A DNA stretch of 12,720 bases from Prevotellaceae bacterium UBA3646 (lineage in GTDB: Bacteria > Bacteroidota > Bacteroidia > Bacteroidales > Bacteroidaceae), in the NCBI GenBank assembly GCA_002373535.1, contig DFKL01000011.1:3712-16431 (forward strand), in the 5' to 3' direction. Under the pieces are notes generated by a model. The model was given only the letters and a program-made list of their open reading frames with translations. It had not been told where the DNA came from and did no database searches. How positions within the stretch are numbered: the stretch's first letter is position 1; every line of letters begins with the position of its first letter. A program made the translations under genes and the position numbers. Shown here piece after piece: positions 1 to 7,561 of this stretch.

Positions 1-458
1 CCTGCCGAGTCTACCGGTTTCATTATGGCTCCTGCCGTTCCTCTTATGGTGCTGAGGAACTTCCTGGCATCTTCCGGATTCGTGAAGCTTTCCGACCGTG
101 GCGTGGCAAATCCGTTTTCGCGCAGGAAGTTGCGGAACAAGTCCTTGTGTGTAAGCGTCTCTACCGAAATATATGGATTTCCCGGCAGTCCTGCCTGTTC
201 GGCGACGAATGCGGCAGTCGTCGCCAGCGCGTCCGAACTGTATGGCACTATGCCGTCTGCCTGCAGTCGTATGGCTTCTTTCAGGACGGCCTCCTTGTCA
301 GTGATGTCTACCTTGTCGTACTCGTCGGCAATCTCGTGTCCGGGATTGTCTTCGTGCAGGTCGCTGCTGATGACGTGGTAGCCCAGACTCTTGGCTTTCA
401 TCGTTGCTTCTGCCTGAACGATGTTTCCTCCCAGTACAAGGATTCTTTTCTGTCTCAT
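1..458 (-). CDS. ATP-grasp domain enzyme, N-terminal part (runs off the window)
   Basis: About 152 N-terminal residues are visible and the 3' part lies beyond position 1. The protein opens with a Rossmann-like pre-ATP-grasp segment (RILVLGGN, then LGYHVISSD and EDNPGHEIAD), as in carbamoyl-phosphate synthase and PurK-type enzymes. It continues with GLPGN and HKDLFRNFL and reaches KPVDSAG, which resembles the nucleotide-binding loop of this superfamily. Such enzymes couple ATP hydrolysis to ligating a carboxylate to an amine or thiol. In glycan clusters they may attach amino acids to sugars, but the substrate cannot be told here. Its ATG overlaps the stop codon of the upstream glycosyltransferase in an ATGA, so the two are probably translationally coupled. 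The superfamily is fairly sure; the specific role is unknown. Confidence 0.8.
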   Translation of the reverse strand, partial: MRQKRILVLGGNIVQAEATMKAKSLGYHVISSDLHEDNPGHEIADEYDKVDITDKEAVLKEAIRLQADGIVPYSSDALATTAAFVAEQAGLPGNPYISVETLTHKDLFRNFLRENGFATPRSESFTNPEDARKFLSTIRGTAGAIMKPVDSA

Positions 459-1450
459 CTGCACACGTTTATCAGTTTCAGTGCAAATACTGTCCTCAGC
501 TGCATGTAGAACAGCCCGAACGACGGGAACATCATGAACCGTGGCTTCAGTACCGTGCCTATGGGCAGCCTCTTCCACGAGAATGTCTCATAGACTGCGG
601 CCAGTTTCCCGATGGCCGTATCCTGCTCGTCTGGTGTCAGGCTGTCTTTGTTTGCCCAGTAGAAGTAGCACATGCTGATGAACTCCTTCCAGCGACGTCT
701 TTCCAGGCGCAGTAGTATCCTGTCAGGCACCTTGCGCTCCTCCAGCTGCTTCTTCAGCAGCAGCCTGCTGTCAAGTATTTCCATACGCCTGATGTCCGTC
801 TTGTGTGTTACCGACGACGGCATCTGGTAGTAGTAGTATATGCCCTTGCCCAGTTTTACGTACCTGGCATTCAGCATTATCAGGTGTGTGACGGTTTCAT
901 CGCTGTGCTGCCCGTATTCTGCCAGCGCAGGCATGTCTTGTTCCAATGGTGAGCGTGACACTCCGTTAGGTGCAAAGTCATACAGGATGCTCCAGTAGCA
1001 AGCCTCTTCTCCTGTCATTATCTGCGGAACCTTCGGATTTGTCTTGAATGGAGTCTTTTCGTTCGTGGACGGATCCACAAGGTACATTTCAAACGTCACG
1101 AAGTCCAGCTCTGGATTGCCGGCAAAGTCGTTCATGCACGATTCGATGGCATTTTCTGCGATTTCATCGTCTGCATCGACCATTGTCATGAATTCTCCCC
1201 TTGTATGTCTCATGCCCTCGTTACGGGCGGCCGGCGCCCCGCTGTTTACAGGCATGGCCACTGAGACTATACGGCCGTCCTTGGCCTTGTACGCGTCAAT
1301 GACTTCCTGGGTGCGGTCTGTCGAGGCATCGTTTATTACTATGACTTCCAGATTCCCGTATGTCTGGGCCAGGAGTGAGTCCAGGCATCTCGGTAGCAGG
1401 TCCTCTGCATTGTATGCCGCAACGATTATGGAAACGAGACCTTTTGTCAT
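455..1450 (-). CDS. Glycosyltransferase family 2 (GT-A fold)
   Basis: This 331-residue protein should transfer a sugar from a nucleotide-sugar donor onto a growing glycan at the cytoplasmic face of the inner membrane. The N-terminus is classical GT2: VSIIVAAYN at residues 6-14, VIVINDASTD near 37-46, and the metal/nucleotide-binding DXD-type motif in VDADDE at 91-96. The C-terminal half is less conserved and ends in a moderately hydrophobic stretch that could associate with the membrane. There is no multi-pass transmembrane domain. It begins 16 nt after the flippase stop and overlaps the ATP-grasp gene by 4 nt, so all three are probably one transcript. Donor and acceptor cannot be read from the sequence. 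Family call is sure. Confidence 0.93.
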   Translation of the reverse strand: MTKGLVSIIVAAYNAEDLLPRCLDSLLAQTYGNLEVIVINDASTDRTQEVIDAYKAKDGRIVSVAMPVNSGAPAARNEGMRHTRGEFMTMVDADDEIAENAIESCMNDFAGNPELDFVTFEMYLVDPSTNEKTPFKTNPKVPQIMTGEEACYWSILYDFAPNGVSRSPLEQDMPALAEYGQHSDETVTHLIMLNARYVKLGKGIYYYYQMPSSVTHKTDIRRMEILDSRLLLKKQLEERKVPDRILLRLERRRWKEFISMCYFYWANKDSLTPDEQDTAIGKLAAVYETFSWKRLPIGTVLKPRFMMFPSFGLFYMQLRTVFALKLINVCR

Positions 1451-1466
1451 TACCGGGCACAGTTTT

Positions 1467-2927
1467 TTATTTTCCCTGCCTGAACTTCAGTATCGAGTAG
1501 GCGGAGCATAGCAGCGTCATGGACGTTCCGCACACCCAGTACAGCCATCCTTCGGTACAGAGGCATGTTATATATATGACAGACAGGAGAAGTGTATATA
1601 TCACGATGTCTGCTATCCTCCGCGCGGAGAATCCTACTCCGTATTTCCATCTTGAAATGCACATGACGAGTATCATGTCCATCAGGTTCTGTACCGTCAG
1701 GGCCACACCCGTGCCAAACAGTCCGTATGTCTCATAGCCTGCCAGCACGAGCATGCTGTCCACGGCGCCGAATGTGTTTATCAGGAGGAACGTCTTGTTG
1801 TCTCCGGCTGCCAGCGACATGTATGCGTTGGGCAGGTATATGGCCCTGAACAGCATACCTATCGTCGCAACCTGGGCCATCGGGACGATGCATGCAAACT
1901 TCGCGCTTAGCAGCAAGGGTGCGACAAGGGGTAGCGCGACAATCATGGCAGCCAGCATGGGTGTTACCAGGATGATGGTCACGTCCTGCTGCTTCAGCAG
2001 TATGTCGGTTCTTTCCTTGATATTCTGGATGACTCCTGACAGTCGTGGGAAATAGTCCGTTTCCATTGCAGCCAGGACCAGTCCTACGTATGTCATAGTC
2101 AGCGTGTAGCCTGCATTGTAGAAACCGACGGTTTTCAGCGAGGCATGATTGTTCAGGTATGCCTGTATGCACAGCAGTGCGGCATGTCCTATGATGCTGC
2201 ACATGACAAAGTTGAAACCGACAGAGAGAGCCTTGTGCCCCTTGCGCAGTTCTGTTTTCGTAAATACAAGCCGGAATCTTTCTGCCTCGTTGCCAAAGGC
2301 GACGGTCTGTATCATTGCAGCCAGGCAGAATGCCAGTATGGCAGGCAGTACTCCGTCTATCCTCCAGAAGTAGTACATGGGAATCGTGACGGCTATACCG
2401 GTCACTACGTTCAGTGTGGAAACCGTCGCCAGCGACCTTAGCTTCCTTAGTCCCTTCAGTACTGCCAGTTCTCCGCACGTCACGGTGCTGAAGCCTACGG
2501 CAGGCGAGAGCATGACAAATCCCCATGTATGGTCATAGTCTCCGAACGTGAAGTAGGACAGTGGTGCGGCAAACACCATACAGACCAGGATTCCTGCCAG
2601 TGCCAGGAGCAGCACCCACGAGCGCAGTACGGCAACTTGTATGGAAATGTTCCTCCTGCAGGTTTGCCTTTCCTCGTCACTTCCTGCTTCCGTCCATTTC
2701 TCGTATGCGGCCGATACGCCCCTTACGCCGCTTACGTCCAGTCCCAGGTTGCTCGTGCTGTGGATCAGCTCGCGTGTCTCGTTGTATATTGAGTTGAGGC
2801 CTATTCCTTCGGCGCCGAGCAGTTCGGCCACGAATTTGGTGCGCACAAGGTTCAGGACGATGTTCAGTCCTTGTACGCCGCCAAACAATGTCGTTGCCTT
2901 CAGTATGTTCTTGTATTGAAGATTCAT
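1467..2927 (-). CDS. Polysaccharide/O-antigen flippase (Wzx-like, MOP superfamily)
   Basis: This 486-residue polytopic membrane protein has many hydrophobic segments over its whole length, consistent with the 12-14 helices of the MATE/MOP oligosaccharide flippases. The N-terminal region (FGGVQGLNIVLNLVRTKF, then LLGAEGIGLNSIYNE) is typical of Bacteroidales O-antigen translocases. The family moves undecaprenyl-diphosphate-linked repeat units from the cytoplasmic to the periplasmic face of the inner membrane. It is the first gene of a minus-strand operon with a glycosyltransferase and an ATP-grasp gene. A -7 type promoter box lies only 8 nt before the ATG, so the mRNA may have almost no leader. 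No wzy polymerase or chain-length regulator is in the window. I leave the symbol blank because the exact subfamily is not proven. Confidence 0.88.
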   Translation of the reverse strand: MNLQYKNILKATTLFGGVQGLNIVLNLVRTKFVAELLGAEGIGLNSIYNETRELIHSTSNLGLDVSGVRGVSAAYEKWTEAGSDEERQTCRRNISIQVAVLRSWVLLLALAGILVCMVFAAPLSYFTFGDYDHTWGFVMLSPAVGFSTVTCGELAVLKGLRKLRSLATVSTLNVVTGIAVTIPMYYFWRIDGVLPAILAFCLAAMIQTVAFGNEAERFRLVFTKTELRKGHKALSVGFNFVMCSIIGHAALLCIQAYLNNHASLKTVGFYNAGYTLTMTYVGLVLAAMETDYFPRLSGVIQNIKERTDILLKQQDVTIILVTPMLAAMIVALPLVAPLLLSAKFACIVPMAQVATIGMLFRAIYLPNAYMSLAAGDNKTFLLINTFGAVDSMLVLAGYETYGLFGTGVALTVQNLMDMILVMCISRWKYGVGFSARRIADIVIYTLLLSVIYITCLCTEGWLYWVCGTSMTLLCSAYSILKFRQGK

Positions 2928-2935
2928 TCAAAGTA

Positions 2936-2943
2936 CAAAGATA
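2936..2943 (-). promoter_or_regulatory. Bacteroidota -7 box for the flippase operon
   Basis: On the minus strand this reads TATCTTTG, an exact match to the Bacteroidota sigma-AB -7 consensus TAnnTTTG. It ends 8 nt before the flippase ATG at 2927, so a start point about 6-7 nt downstream would leave a leader of only a few bases. No clear TTTG -33 box was seen at the usual 17-23 nt distance, so this is a candidate only. Confidence 0.5.
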
Positions 2944-2948
2944 AGCAA

Positions 2949-2964
2949 TATTTTTGTATTTTTG
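2949..2964 (+). promoter_or_regulatory. Tandem -7 type boxes upstream of the acyltransferase
   Basis: The octamer TATTTTTG, which fits TAnnTTTG, occurs twice head to tail at 2949-2956 and 2957-2964. Both lie before the acyltransferase ATG at 2973. Either could act as the -7 element; the second would give an essentially leaderless transcript. No good -33 TTTG was found upstream. The 45-bp divergent region also holds the opposing flippase box, so the two promoters would overlap. Confidence 0.4.
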
Positions 2965-2972
2965 CAGTTGCA

Positions 2973-3917
2973 ATGGAAGGAAAACGTATCGGATATATAG
3001 ATTTGGCCAAGGGTATATGCATGCTTCTCGTCGTTCTCGGACATTTCCAGGAATTGTACGGCAGCAGGCTTTTCCAGGACCTGAGCTATACTTTATCGTA
3101 CATACGCCTGCCTCTGTATTTCTTCCTGAGCGGAATGTTCTTCAGGACATACGCAAGTTTCCGCTATTTCCTGACCAAGAAGATCAATCACCTCCTGGTT
3201 CCTTATCTGGTATTCCTTGTCCTCGGCCTTTTTACTGTCCGCAACTTTCCTATATGGTTCCTGAGTTGCCTGTTCTATTCCAACATGCTGTTCTATTGCT
3301 GCAAGAGGATAGAGGCGTGGTGGCCAGGCAGGTATGTCCTTGCCGCGTCGTGCATGGTCCTGTCGGTAATCGGCTTCTTCCTTCCGGACGGCAGGGGATG
3401 TGACGGCCAGTTGTATGAGCAGGTGTATTATTTCGGGACAGCCATGACATGCCTCGGGTTCTTCTATGCAGGATATGCCGTCAACCGGTATACAGACATT
3501 GTCAGGTCAGGGGTCAGCTCCCGTATTGAATATGAACTCCTGCTCATGGCTGTGTGTGCTGCAGTGGTGGCATTCGTCGGCTGGTACTACGACTATGCCG
3601 ACACGGGATTCAGACTGAATTTCTACGGCTATTCCATCGTCGGGATGTATGCCGCCGGCCTGGCAGGATGTATAGGTATCCTTGTGCTTTCAAGGCGGTT
3701 GCGCTATCTGCCATATGTTTCTTTTATAGGACGCTACAGTATAGTCGTCCTGCTGACCCACTATCCGTTGATGTATTATGTAGACAGGCTGATAACGGAT
3801 AGCGCCTGGCTGGCAATTCCCCTTGTGCTTGCAGCGGAGGTTCCGGTGATACTGGTGGCAAGGCGTTATTTCCCCTATATCTTTGCACAGAAGGAGCTCA
3901 TACCCTTGGACAGGTAG
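2973..3917 (+). CDS. Membrane acyltransferase, family 3 (OafA/NodX-like)
   Basis: I use the ATG at 2973, giving 314 residues that begin MEGKRIGYIDLAKG. An upstream in-frame ATG at 2871 is unlikely because that extension overlaps the divergent flippase gene and the promoter region. The family signature is clear: IDLAKGI at residues 9-15 and VLGHF at 21-25 with the conserved catalytic-type His24, then YIRLPLYFFLSGMFF. Multiple hydrophobic helices follow to the C-terminus, about ten in total by eye. These inner-membrane proteins transfer acetyl or other acyl groups onto carbohydrates such as O-antigen or capsule. It sits between the flippase operon and the sugar-modification genes, which supports polysaccharide decoration. 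It ends 3 bp from the convergent GNAT stop codon. The acyl donor and target sugar are unknown. Confidence 0.9.
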   Translation: MEGKRIGYIDLAKGICMLLVVLGHFQELYGSRLFQDLSYTLSYIRLPLYFFLSGMFFRTYASFRYFLTKKINHLLVPYLVFLVLGLFTVRNFPIWFLSCLFYSNMLFYCCKRIEAWWPGRYVLAASCMVLSVIGFFLPDGRGCDGQLYEQVYYFGTAMTCLGFFYAGYAVNRYTDIVRSGVSSRIEYELLLMAVCAAVVAFVGWYYDYADTGFRLNFYGYSIVGMYAAGLAGCIGILVLSRRLRYLPYVSFIGRYSIVVLLTHYPLMYYVDRLITDSAWLAIPLVLAAEVPVILVARRYFPYIFAQKELIPLDR

Positions 3918-3920
3918 TCG

Positions 3921-4871
3921 TCACAATGTGATTTTCCACTGCTTGTATGTGATTCCGCGTCCGCCGAAGCCTTCTTTCTGCTCTATCAGCCTCTCGTTCA
4001 GGAACCATCCGCCCTGTTCGTTGCTCGTTCCTATGTCAAAGTAGGAAAAACCTGTAGCCTTGTATTTGTCAATCAGGAAGCTGTACAGGAGGTCCAGGGC
4101 TCCTCTTTCTTTGCCATGGTTGTCGGCATGTGCGTATTGTATGTGTACGGTCTGGCGGTTAGAGACGTATACCACGGCTCCTGCATGTGCCTTGCCGTCG
4201 CTGTCGGTACATAGATATATGCGGATGTGTTCCGGGAACCTCGAATGCAGCATCTTCATCTCTTCCAGGGTGTGGACAGGGGCTGCATTGTATTTCGTCC
4301 TGAGGTTTTCCTCCATTATTGGCCAGAAGTCCCCGATGTCTGCCTCCTCTTTGATGCACATTCCCGATTCCAGTGCCCGCCTTATGCCTCTCTTCCTCCT
4401 GCGTTCCATGCCTGCTGACATGTTTCCGTCCAGCCGTATGGTACTCGAGATATTGCAGCATGTCAGCATCGCATTGTTGCGCCATAGCCAGTATTCGTCC
4501 TCCTCTGACGGGTACTGGCAGTATATGGAAGGAATCTGCTTGTAATGCCATTCGGTGAAGCCCTTCTCTCTCAGATAGCCGATGGTCAGTCCGAATATCT
4601 TGCCGACTTCAGCGGCACGGGTAGTCGTGTCAAGTATCAGGCCTCCGTATGTCAGGCCTTGGTGGCTGTACAGTATGCCGTTGCTTTCGTTTGCCGCCAT
4701 TGCCGCGACAAGTTTCCCCTTGTCGTCGTAGGACATCAGGGAATGGTCCGTGAACCTTTCTGCATGGTAGTCCATATAGTCACGCAGGAACAGGAAGGTT
4801 CCGTTCTTCGATCTGTTCACGAAGGAATCCCAATCCTGCTTCTTATCCTTTGTATATCGACAGATATTCAT
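3921..4871 (-). CDS. FemAB/GNAT-like acyltransferase of a glycan locus
   Basis: This 316-residue soluble protein lacks a signal peptide and transmembrane helices. The N-terminal part (WDSFVNRSKNGTFLFLRDYMDYH, quoted in two pieces: WDSFVNRSKNG and TFLFLRDYMDYH) matches a group of acyltransferases common in Bacteroides polysaccharide loci. The second half (GAVVYVSNRQTVHIQYAHAD, then FDIGTSNEQGG) resembles the acyl-CoA-binding half of FemAB/GNAT-fold enzymes. A likely role is N-acylation of an amino sugar, but aminoacyl transfer as in FemX cannot be excluded. It overlaps the upstream FdtA-like gene by 29 nt, which suggests translational coupling and a shared pathway. The start at 4871 keeps the conserved N-terminus. 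Fold assignment is good; reaction is inferred. Confidence 0.78.
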   Translation of the reverse strand: MNICRYTKDKKQDWDSFVNRSKNGTFLFLRDYMDYHAERFTDHSLMSYDDKGKLVAAMAANESNGILYSHQGLTYGGLILDTTTRAAEVGKIFGLTIGYLREKGFTEWHYKQIPSIYCQYPSEEDEYWLWRNNAMLTCCNISSTIRLDGNMSAGMERRRKRGIRRALESGMCIKEEADIGDFWPIMEENLRTKYNAAPVHTLEEMKMLHSRFPEHIRIYLCTDSDGKAHAGAVVYVSNRQTVHIQYAHADNHGKERGALDLLYSFLIDKYKATGFSYFDIGTSNEQGGWFLNERLIEQKEGFGGRGITYKQWKITL

Positions 4872-5256
4872 TGAAATCCCTTATGTAGTCTTCTTCTTTA
4901 TATGGATGGCTGGCAAGGACGAGGCACAGGGCGCCTGTCGTGAATTCGCGCTCGTGTGCCCAGATGCCTGGCGGAACGAGCAGCCCGTGGAACGGACGGT
5001 TCAGTACCACGGTCTTTTCATTCCTGCCGTCGTTCAGGTATACTTCCAGCGCTCCGCTTGCGGCAACGATAAATTGCCAGCACTCCCTGTGAGCGTGTGC
5101 CCCCCTGTCCTTTCCCGCAGGAACGTCGTAGATGTAGAATACCCTGTTGATGGCAAATGGCACCTGTACCTTTTCGTATATATACGTCAGGCTTCCGCGC
5201 GGATCTTCCTCCTTGGGAAGTTCATACAGTCTGCAATCGTCTATTGTATATTTCAT
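4843..5256 (-). CDS. fdtA: FdtA/WxcM-type cupin, dTDP-4-keto-6-deoxyhexose ketoisomerase
   Basis: This 137-residue single-domain cupin has the length usual for FdtA (about 140). The hallmark motif RGAHAHRECWQF spans residues 51-62, with His54 and His56 in the position of the catalytic histidines. The double-stranded beta-helix continues through ALEVYLNDG and VPPGIWAHE, and the tail EEDYIRDFNEYL is typical of the family. FdtA converts dTDP-4-keto-6-deoxyglucose to the 3-keto isomer in the cytoplasm, which an aminotransferase then aminates to give 3-amino sugars such as Fuc3NAc or Qui3NAc. Paralogs (QdtA, WxcM C-terminal domain) differ in stereochemistry and cannot be told apart by eye. It lies 22 nt after the T9SS plug gene and overlaps the GNAT gene. 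No RmlA/B or aminotransferase is nearby. Family sure; isomer specificity open. Confidence 0.82.
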   Translation of the reverse strand: MKYTIDDCRLYELPKEEDPRGSLTYIYEKVQVPFAINRVFYIYDVPAGKDRGAHAHRECWQFIVAASGALEVYLNDGRNEKTVVLNRPFHGLLVPPGIWAHEREFTTGALCLVLASHPYKEEDYIRDFNEYLSIYKG

Positions 5257-5278
5257 CGAGTCTTGGTTCTTGCATTCA

Positions 5279-6520
5279 TTATCGGGATTTCACACACGTA
5301 TATCCTACGAGGCGGTCGTACCTGCTGCCTTGGTCGCGAAAGTAGACGAAGGCCTGATACTCGTTTTCCGTCTGCCAGAAATCGCGCATCGTCTTGTCGG
5401 TCGAGCCGTCTTCCATTATATACTGGTAGTTGTAGAAACCTTGTTTTAGCAAGACGGCTGCTTCGTAGCATCCTGTCTCGTCGTTGTACTCCATGCGGCA
5501 TGCAGGGTCGCATTCACCGTTGCTCCACTGGCCGTTTACATATACATTGCCTTGGAGCCTGGGACTCTGTAGCGCAAAATGTACGATCACATATTCCGAC
5601 TGGGTGTCATTGGCGAGCTGGTTTTGTGTGCGCGGATAGAATGCTCCGTTCTGGTCTTCCGCAGACAGGTAGTTGTTCTCTACGACGTTTTCCCATAGCG
5701 TGGCATGGTAAAACGGCTCATACCATCTCATGTTGTCTACATTCATGCCGCTTACGTGTACGTCCAGTATCTCAAATTTGTGATATTCGTTTCCTGCAGG
5801 GAAAATCAGTTCCTCACGGTGCGTCCACTCCAGTCCGTCGGCTTTCCGGATATTGGGCTGTGTGCCGGCTACGGTGCGCAGCGGCCTGCGGTTTTGTGTG
5901 ACGACAGAATGTATCTGGCTCTCAGGATCCAGGACGTTCAGGCCGCCGTATCGCATCTCCAGCGTAACCTGCTGGTGTGATTTGTTGCAGTCTATGTCTG
6001 TGTTCGTGCTTACGCCGCAGTAGACTCCGGCAATATCTTCATAGACCTGAAACCTGCTTTCCAGGACAGGTCCCTTTTCCTCCTCTCCGTCCTCATAGAT
6101 CAGCAGCCGGTAGTTGCCGCTAAGCAGTACTGACGTGTTCTCGTTGGGGATGGACAGGGAATAGTGCGTATATATCTGTGTCGTGTTGAAACTGGTATGG
6201 TAGTTCTCCACAGGCAGGTCGTTCAGCCCTTTCAGCCATTCGCTCTCAAACATCTCGTCAGAGGGCTGCCAGTCCCATGTGCAATGCTGCAGCCGATAGA
6301 TGTAACGATGATAGTCGTGGCTCATCTCATCCCAGGAGAATGTCAGGAATGACCTGCTCCCGAGTCTTATGGCTGCAGGCAGGAGCGGGTTGTTGTTCTT
6401 TGTCACCTGCAATGTCCTCACGTTGCCGTCGAATACCATGTTCTGTGACATGGCACCGCCGGTGGCTGTCATGACCAGGAATGATATTGCGAGTCGTATT
6501 ATGGAATGAACGTTGCGCAT
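5279..6520 (-). CDS. DUF5103 / type IX secretion plug-family protein
   Basis: This 413-residue exported protein begins with a signal peptide (MRNVHSIIRLAISFLVMTATG, h-region at residues 7-20) and a likely cleavage near residue 25 before QNMVF. The rest is a beta-rich, tryptophan- and tyrosine-rich chain. Signature stretches are FSWDEMSHDYHRYIYRLQHC and TWDWQPSDEMFESEWLKG in the first half, and FALQSPRLQGNVYVNGQWSNG near residues 315-335. These match the DUF5103 family, renamed T9SS plug because a Flavobacterium member blocks the periplasmic side of the SprA channel. Members also occur in Bacteroidales without an obvious T9SS, so the function here may differ. It follows the TRIC gene by 28 nt and precedes fdtA by 22 nt. 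A purine-rich AGAGGA lies 4 nt before the ATG. Family call is good; role is uncertain. Confidence 0.82.
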   Translation of the reverse strand: MRNVHSIIRLAISFLVMTATGGAMSQNMVFDGNVRTLQVTKNNNPLLPAAIRLGSRSFLTFSWDEMSHDYHRYIYRLQHCTWDWQPSDEMFESEWLKGLNDLPVENYHTSFNTTQIYTHYSLSIPNENTSVLLSGNYRLLIYEDGEEEKGPVLESRFQVYEDIAGVYCGVSTNTDIDCNKSHQQVTLEMRYGGLNVLDPESQIHSVVTQNRRPLRTVAGTQPNIRKADGLEWTHREELIFPAGNEYHKFEILDVHVSGMNVDNMRWYEPFYHATLWENVVENNYLSAEDQNGAFYPRTQNQLANDTQSEYVIVHFALQSPRLQGNVYVNGQWSNGECDPACRMEYNDETGCYEAAVLLKQGFYNYQYIMEDGSTDKTMRDFWQTENEYQAFVYFRDQGSRYDRLVGYTCVKSR

Positions 6521-6548
6521 TTGTCCTCTGCAGGCTTTGTGTCGGCAG

Positions 6549-7217
6549 TCACTTGCCTTTTACTACAGGCAGGTGCCAGTGGAATTTTACCGCAAGGCAC
6601 CTGACGGTGATTACTACTATGCTGGAAATCAGTGCATTTGCTGCGTTGTCCAGTCCTGCAGACTCCAGAATGCCATATACTATGCCGCCGGCAACGCATG
6701 CCAGGGCATATATTTCCTTGCGGAAAATCAGTGGAACCTCATTGATGAGTACGTCGCGTATTACACCTCCTGCGGCACCGGTTACGGACCCCATGGTTAT
6801 GGCGACCCACATGGGGAACCCCATCTGTAGCGTTTTTTCTATGCCTACTACGTTGAACAGTGCCAGGCCGATGGTGTCAAAGATGAACCATGTGTTCTCT
6901 CTCTTTACCAATTGCTTGCTGAAGATGTGCACAAACACGACGGCGATGGCACACCATATGAAGTATATGCTGTTCTCCATCCAGAACGGAGGGATGTCCA
7001 GCATTATGTCACGCAGCGTCCCGCCGCCTATTGCCGTAGCCATTCCTACGATCCACGCACCGAATATGTCAAACTGTTTCGCGCTGGCAAGCCTGATGCC
7101 CGACAAGGCAAAGGCAAAGGTTCCTATAAATTCAATAACAAGGAATGACGTAGGAATACGTACCGTTATTGCGAGGTCCGTGAACAGTTGTACCAAATCC
7201 TTCCAGATAATGTCCAT
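6549..7217 (-). CDS. TRIC-family (UPF0126) cation channel
   Basis: This 222-residue inner-membrane protein has about seven hydrophobic helices. The family is built from two inverted repeats, and both glycine-rich signatures are visible: GGGTLRD at residues 64-70 and GAAGGVIRD at 147-155. The start of repeat one (IEFIGTFAFALSGI, 28-41) matches its counterpart WFIFDTIGLALFNVVGI around 110-125. Prokaryotic TRIC homologues form trimeric channels permeable to K+ and Na+; their physiological role in bacteria is unclear. Length is normal for the family. It lies 53 nt downstream of the PqqD-like gene and 28 nt before the plug gene, and could either end or continue that transcript. A weak promoter-like TATCTTGG occurs in the 53-nt gap. 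Confidence 0.92.
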   Translation of the reverse strand: MDIIWKDLVQLFTDLAITVRIPTSFLVIEFIGTFAFALSGIRLASAKQFDIFGAWIVGMATAIGGGTLRDIMLDIPPFWMENSIYFIWCAIAVVFVHIFSKQLVKRENTWFIFDTIGLALFNVVGIEKTLQMGFPMWVAITMGSVTGAAGGVIRDVLINEVPLIFRKEIYALACVAGGIVYGILESAGLDNAANALISSIVVITVRCLAVKFHWHLPVVKGK

Positions 7218-7270
7218 ATTTGAAATTGTCCAAGATAAGCTTAGTCAGTCTTACTGGTCTCGTGCGCAGG

Positions 7271-7561
7271 CTATGATATCATGCCTATTTCCTTCCACTC
7301 CTCTGCTACGCGCCTGGCATCTGCCAGTGCCTGCTCCTCGCTGACCTCGTAGTTCTTCAGCAACGCGTCCTTCAGGTCCCCGACTTCAAACTCCTTGCCG
7401 ACGACGGCCTTCCACATGTCTGCGGCAGACTCGTTCAGGTTGATTACCTTGGAGAAGTCAATGTTCTTCATTCCGTGTGCTACTACTACATATTCGCCGC
7501 ATACTTCACGCAGCTGGAATCCGTCTTTTATCTTCATGTGCTGATTTGTGATAATTGTCAT
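7271..7561 (-). CDS. PqqD-like protein (RiPP recognition element fold)
   Basis: I choose the ATG at 7561, giving 96 residues, because it overlaps the upstream peptidase stop codon as ATGA; the next Met, at 7537, is an alternative. A longer reading from 7717 lies inside the peptidase gene and is a shadow. The core is typical PqqD: VINLNESAADMWKAV near residues 39-53, then alternating acidic and hydrophobic helices through DLKDALLKNY and ADARRVAEEWKEIGMI. PqqD-type domains bind leader peptides and present them to modifying enzymes. Here the partners are a kinase-like protein and an S24/S26 peptidase rather than a radical SAM enzyme. The precursor is not visible. Family call is confident; the peptide-chaperone role is inferred. 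Confidence 0.83.
   Translation of the reverse strand: MTIITNQHMKIKDGFQLREVCGEYVVVAHGMKNIDFSKVINLNESAADMWKAVVGKEFEVGDLKDALLKNYEVSEEQALADARRVAEEWKEIGMIS

Noticed and set aside
2871..2972. 34-codon N-terminal extension of the acyltransferase frame.
   Set aside because: It is antisense to the flippase start and covers the likely promoter; the family N-terminus begins at the ATG at 2973.
4906..5901. Long plus-strand open frame of 331 codons across fdtA and the plug gene.
   Set aside because: It is a shadow of two recognised minus-strand genes, with Cys- and Arg-rich translation and no family features.
7218..7270. Possible terminator or promoter between the PqqD and TRIC genes.
   Set aside because: Only a short AAGCTT palindrome and a weak TATCTTGG (two mismatches from TAnnTTTG) are present; neither is convincing.
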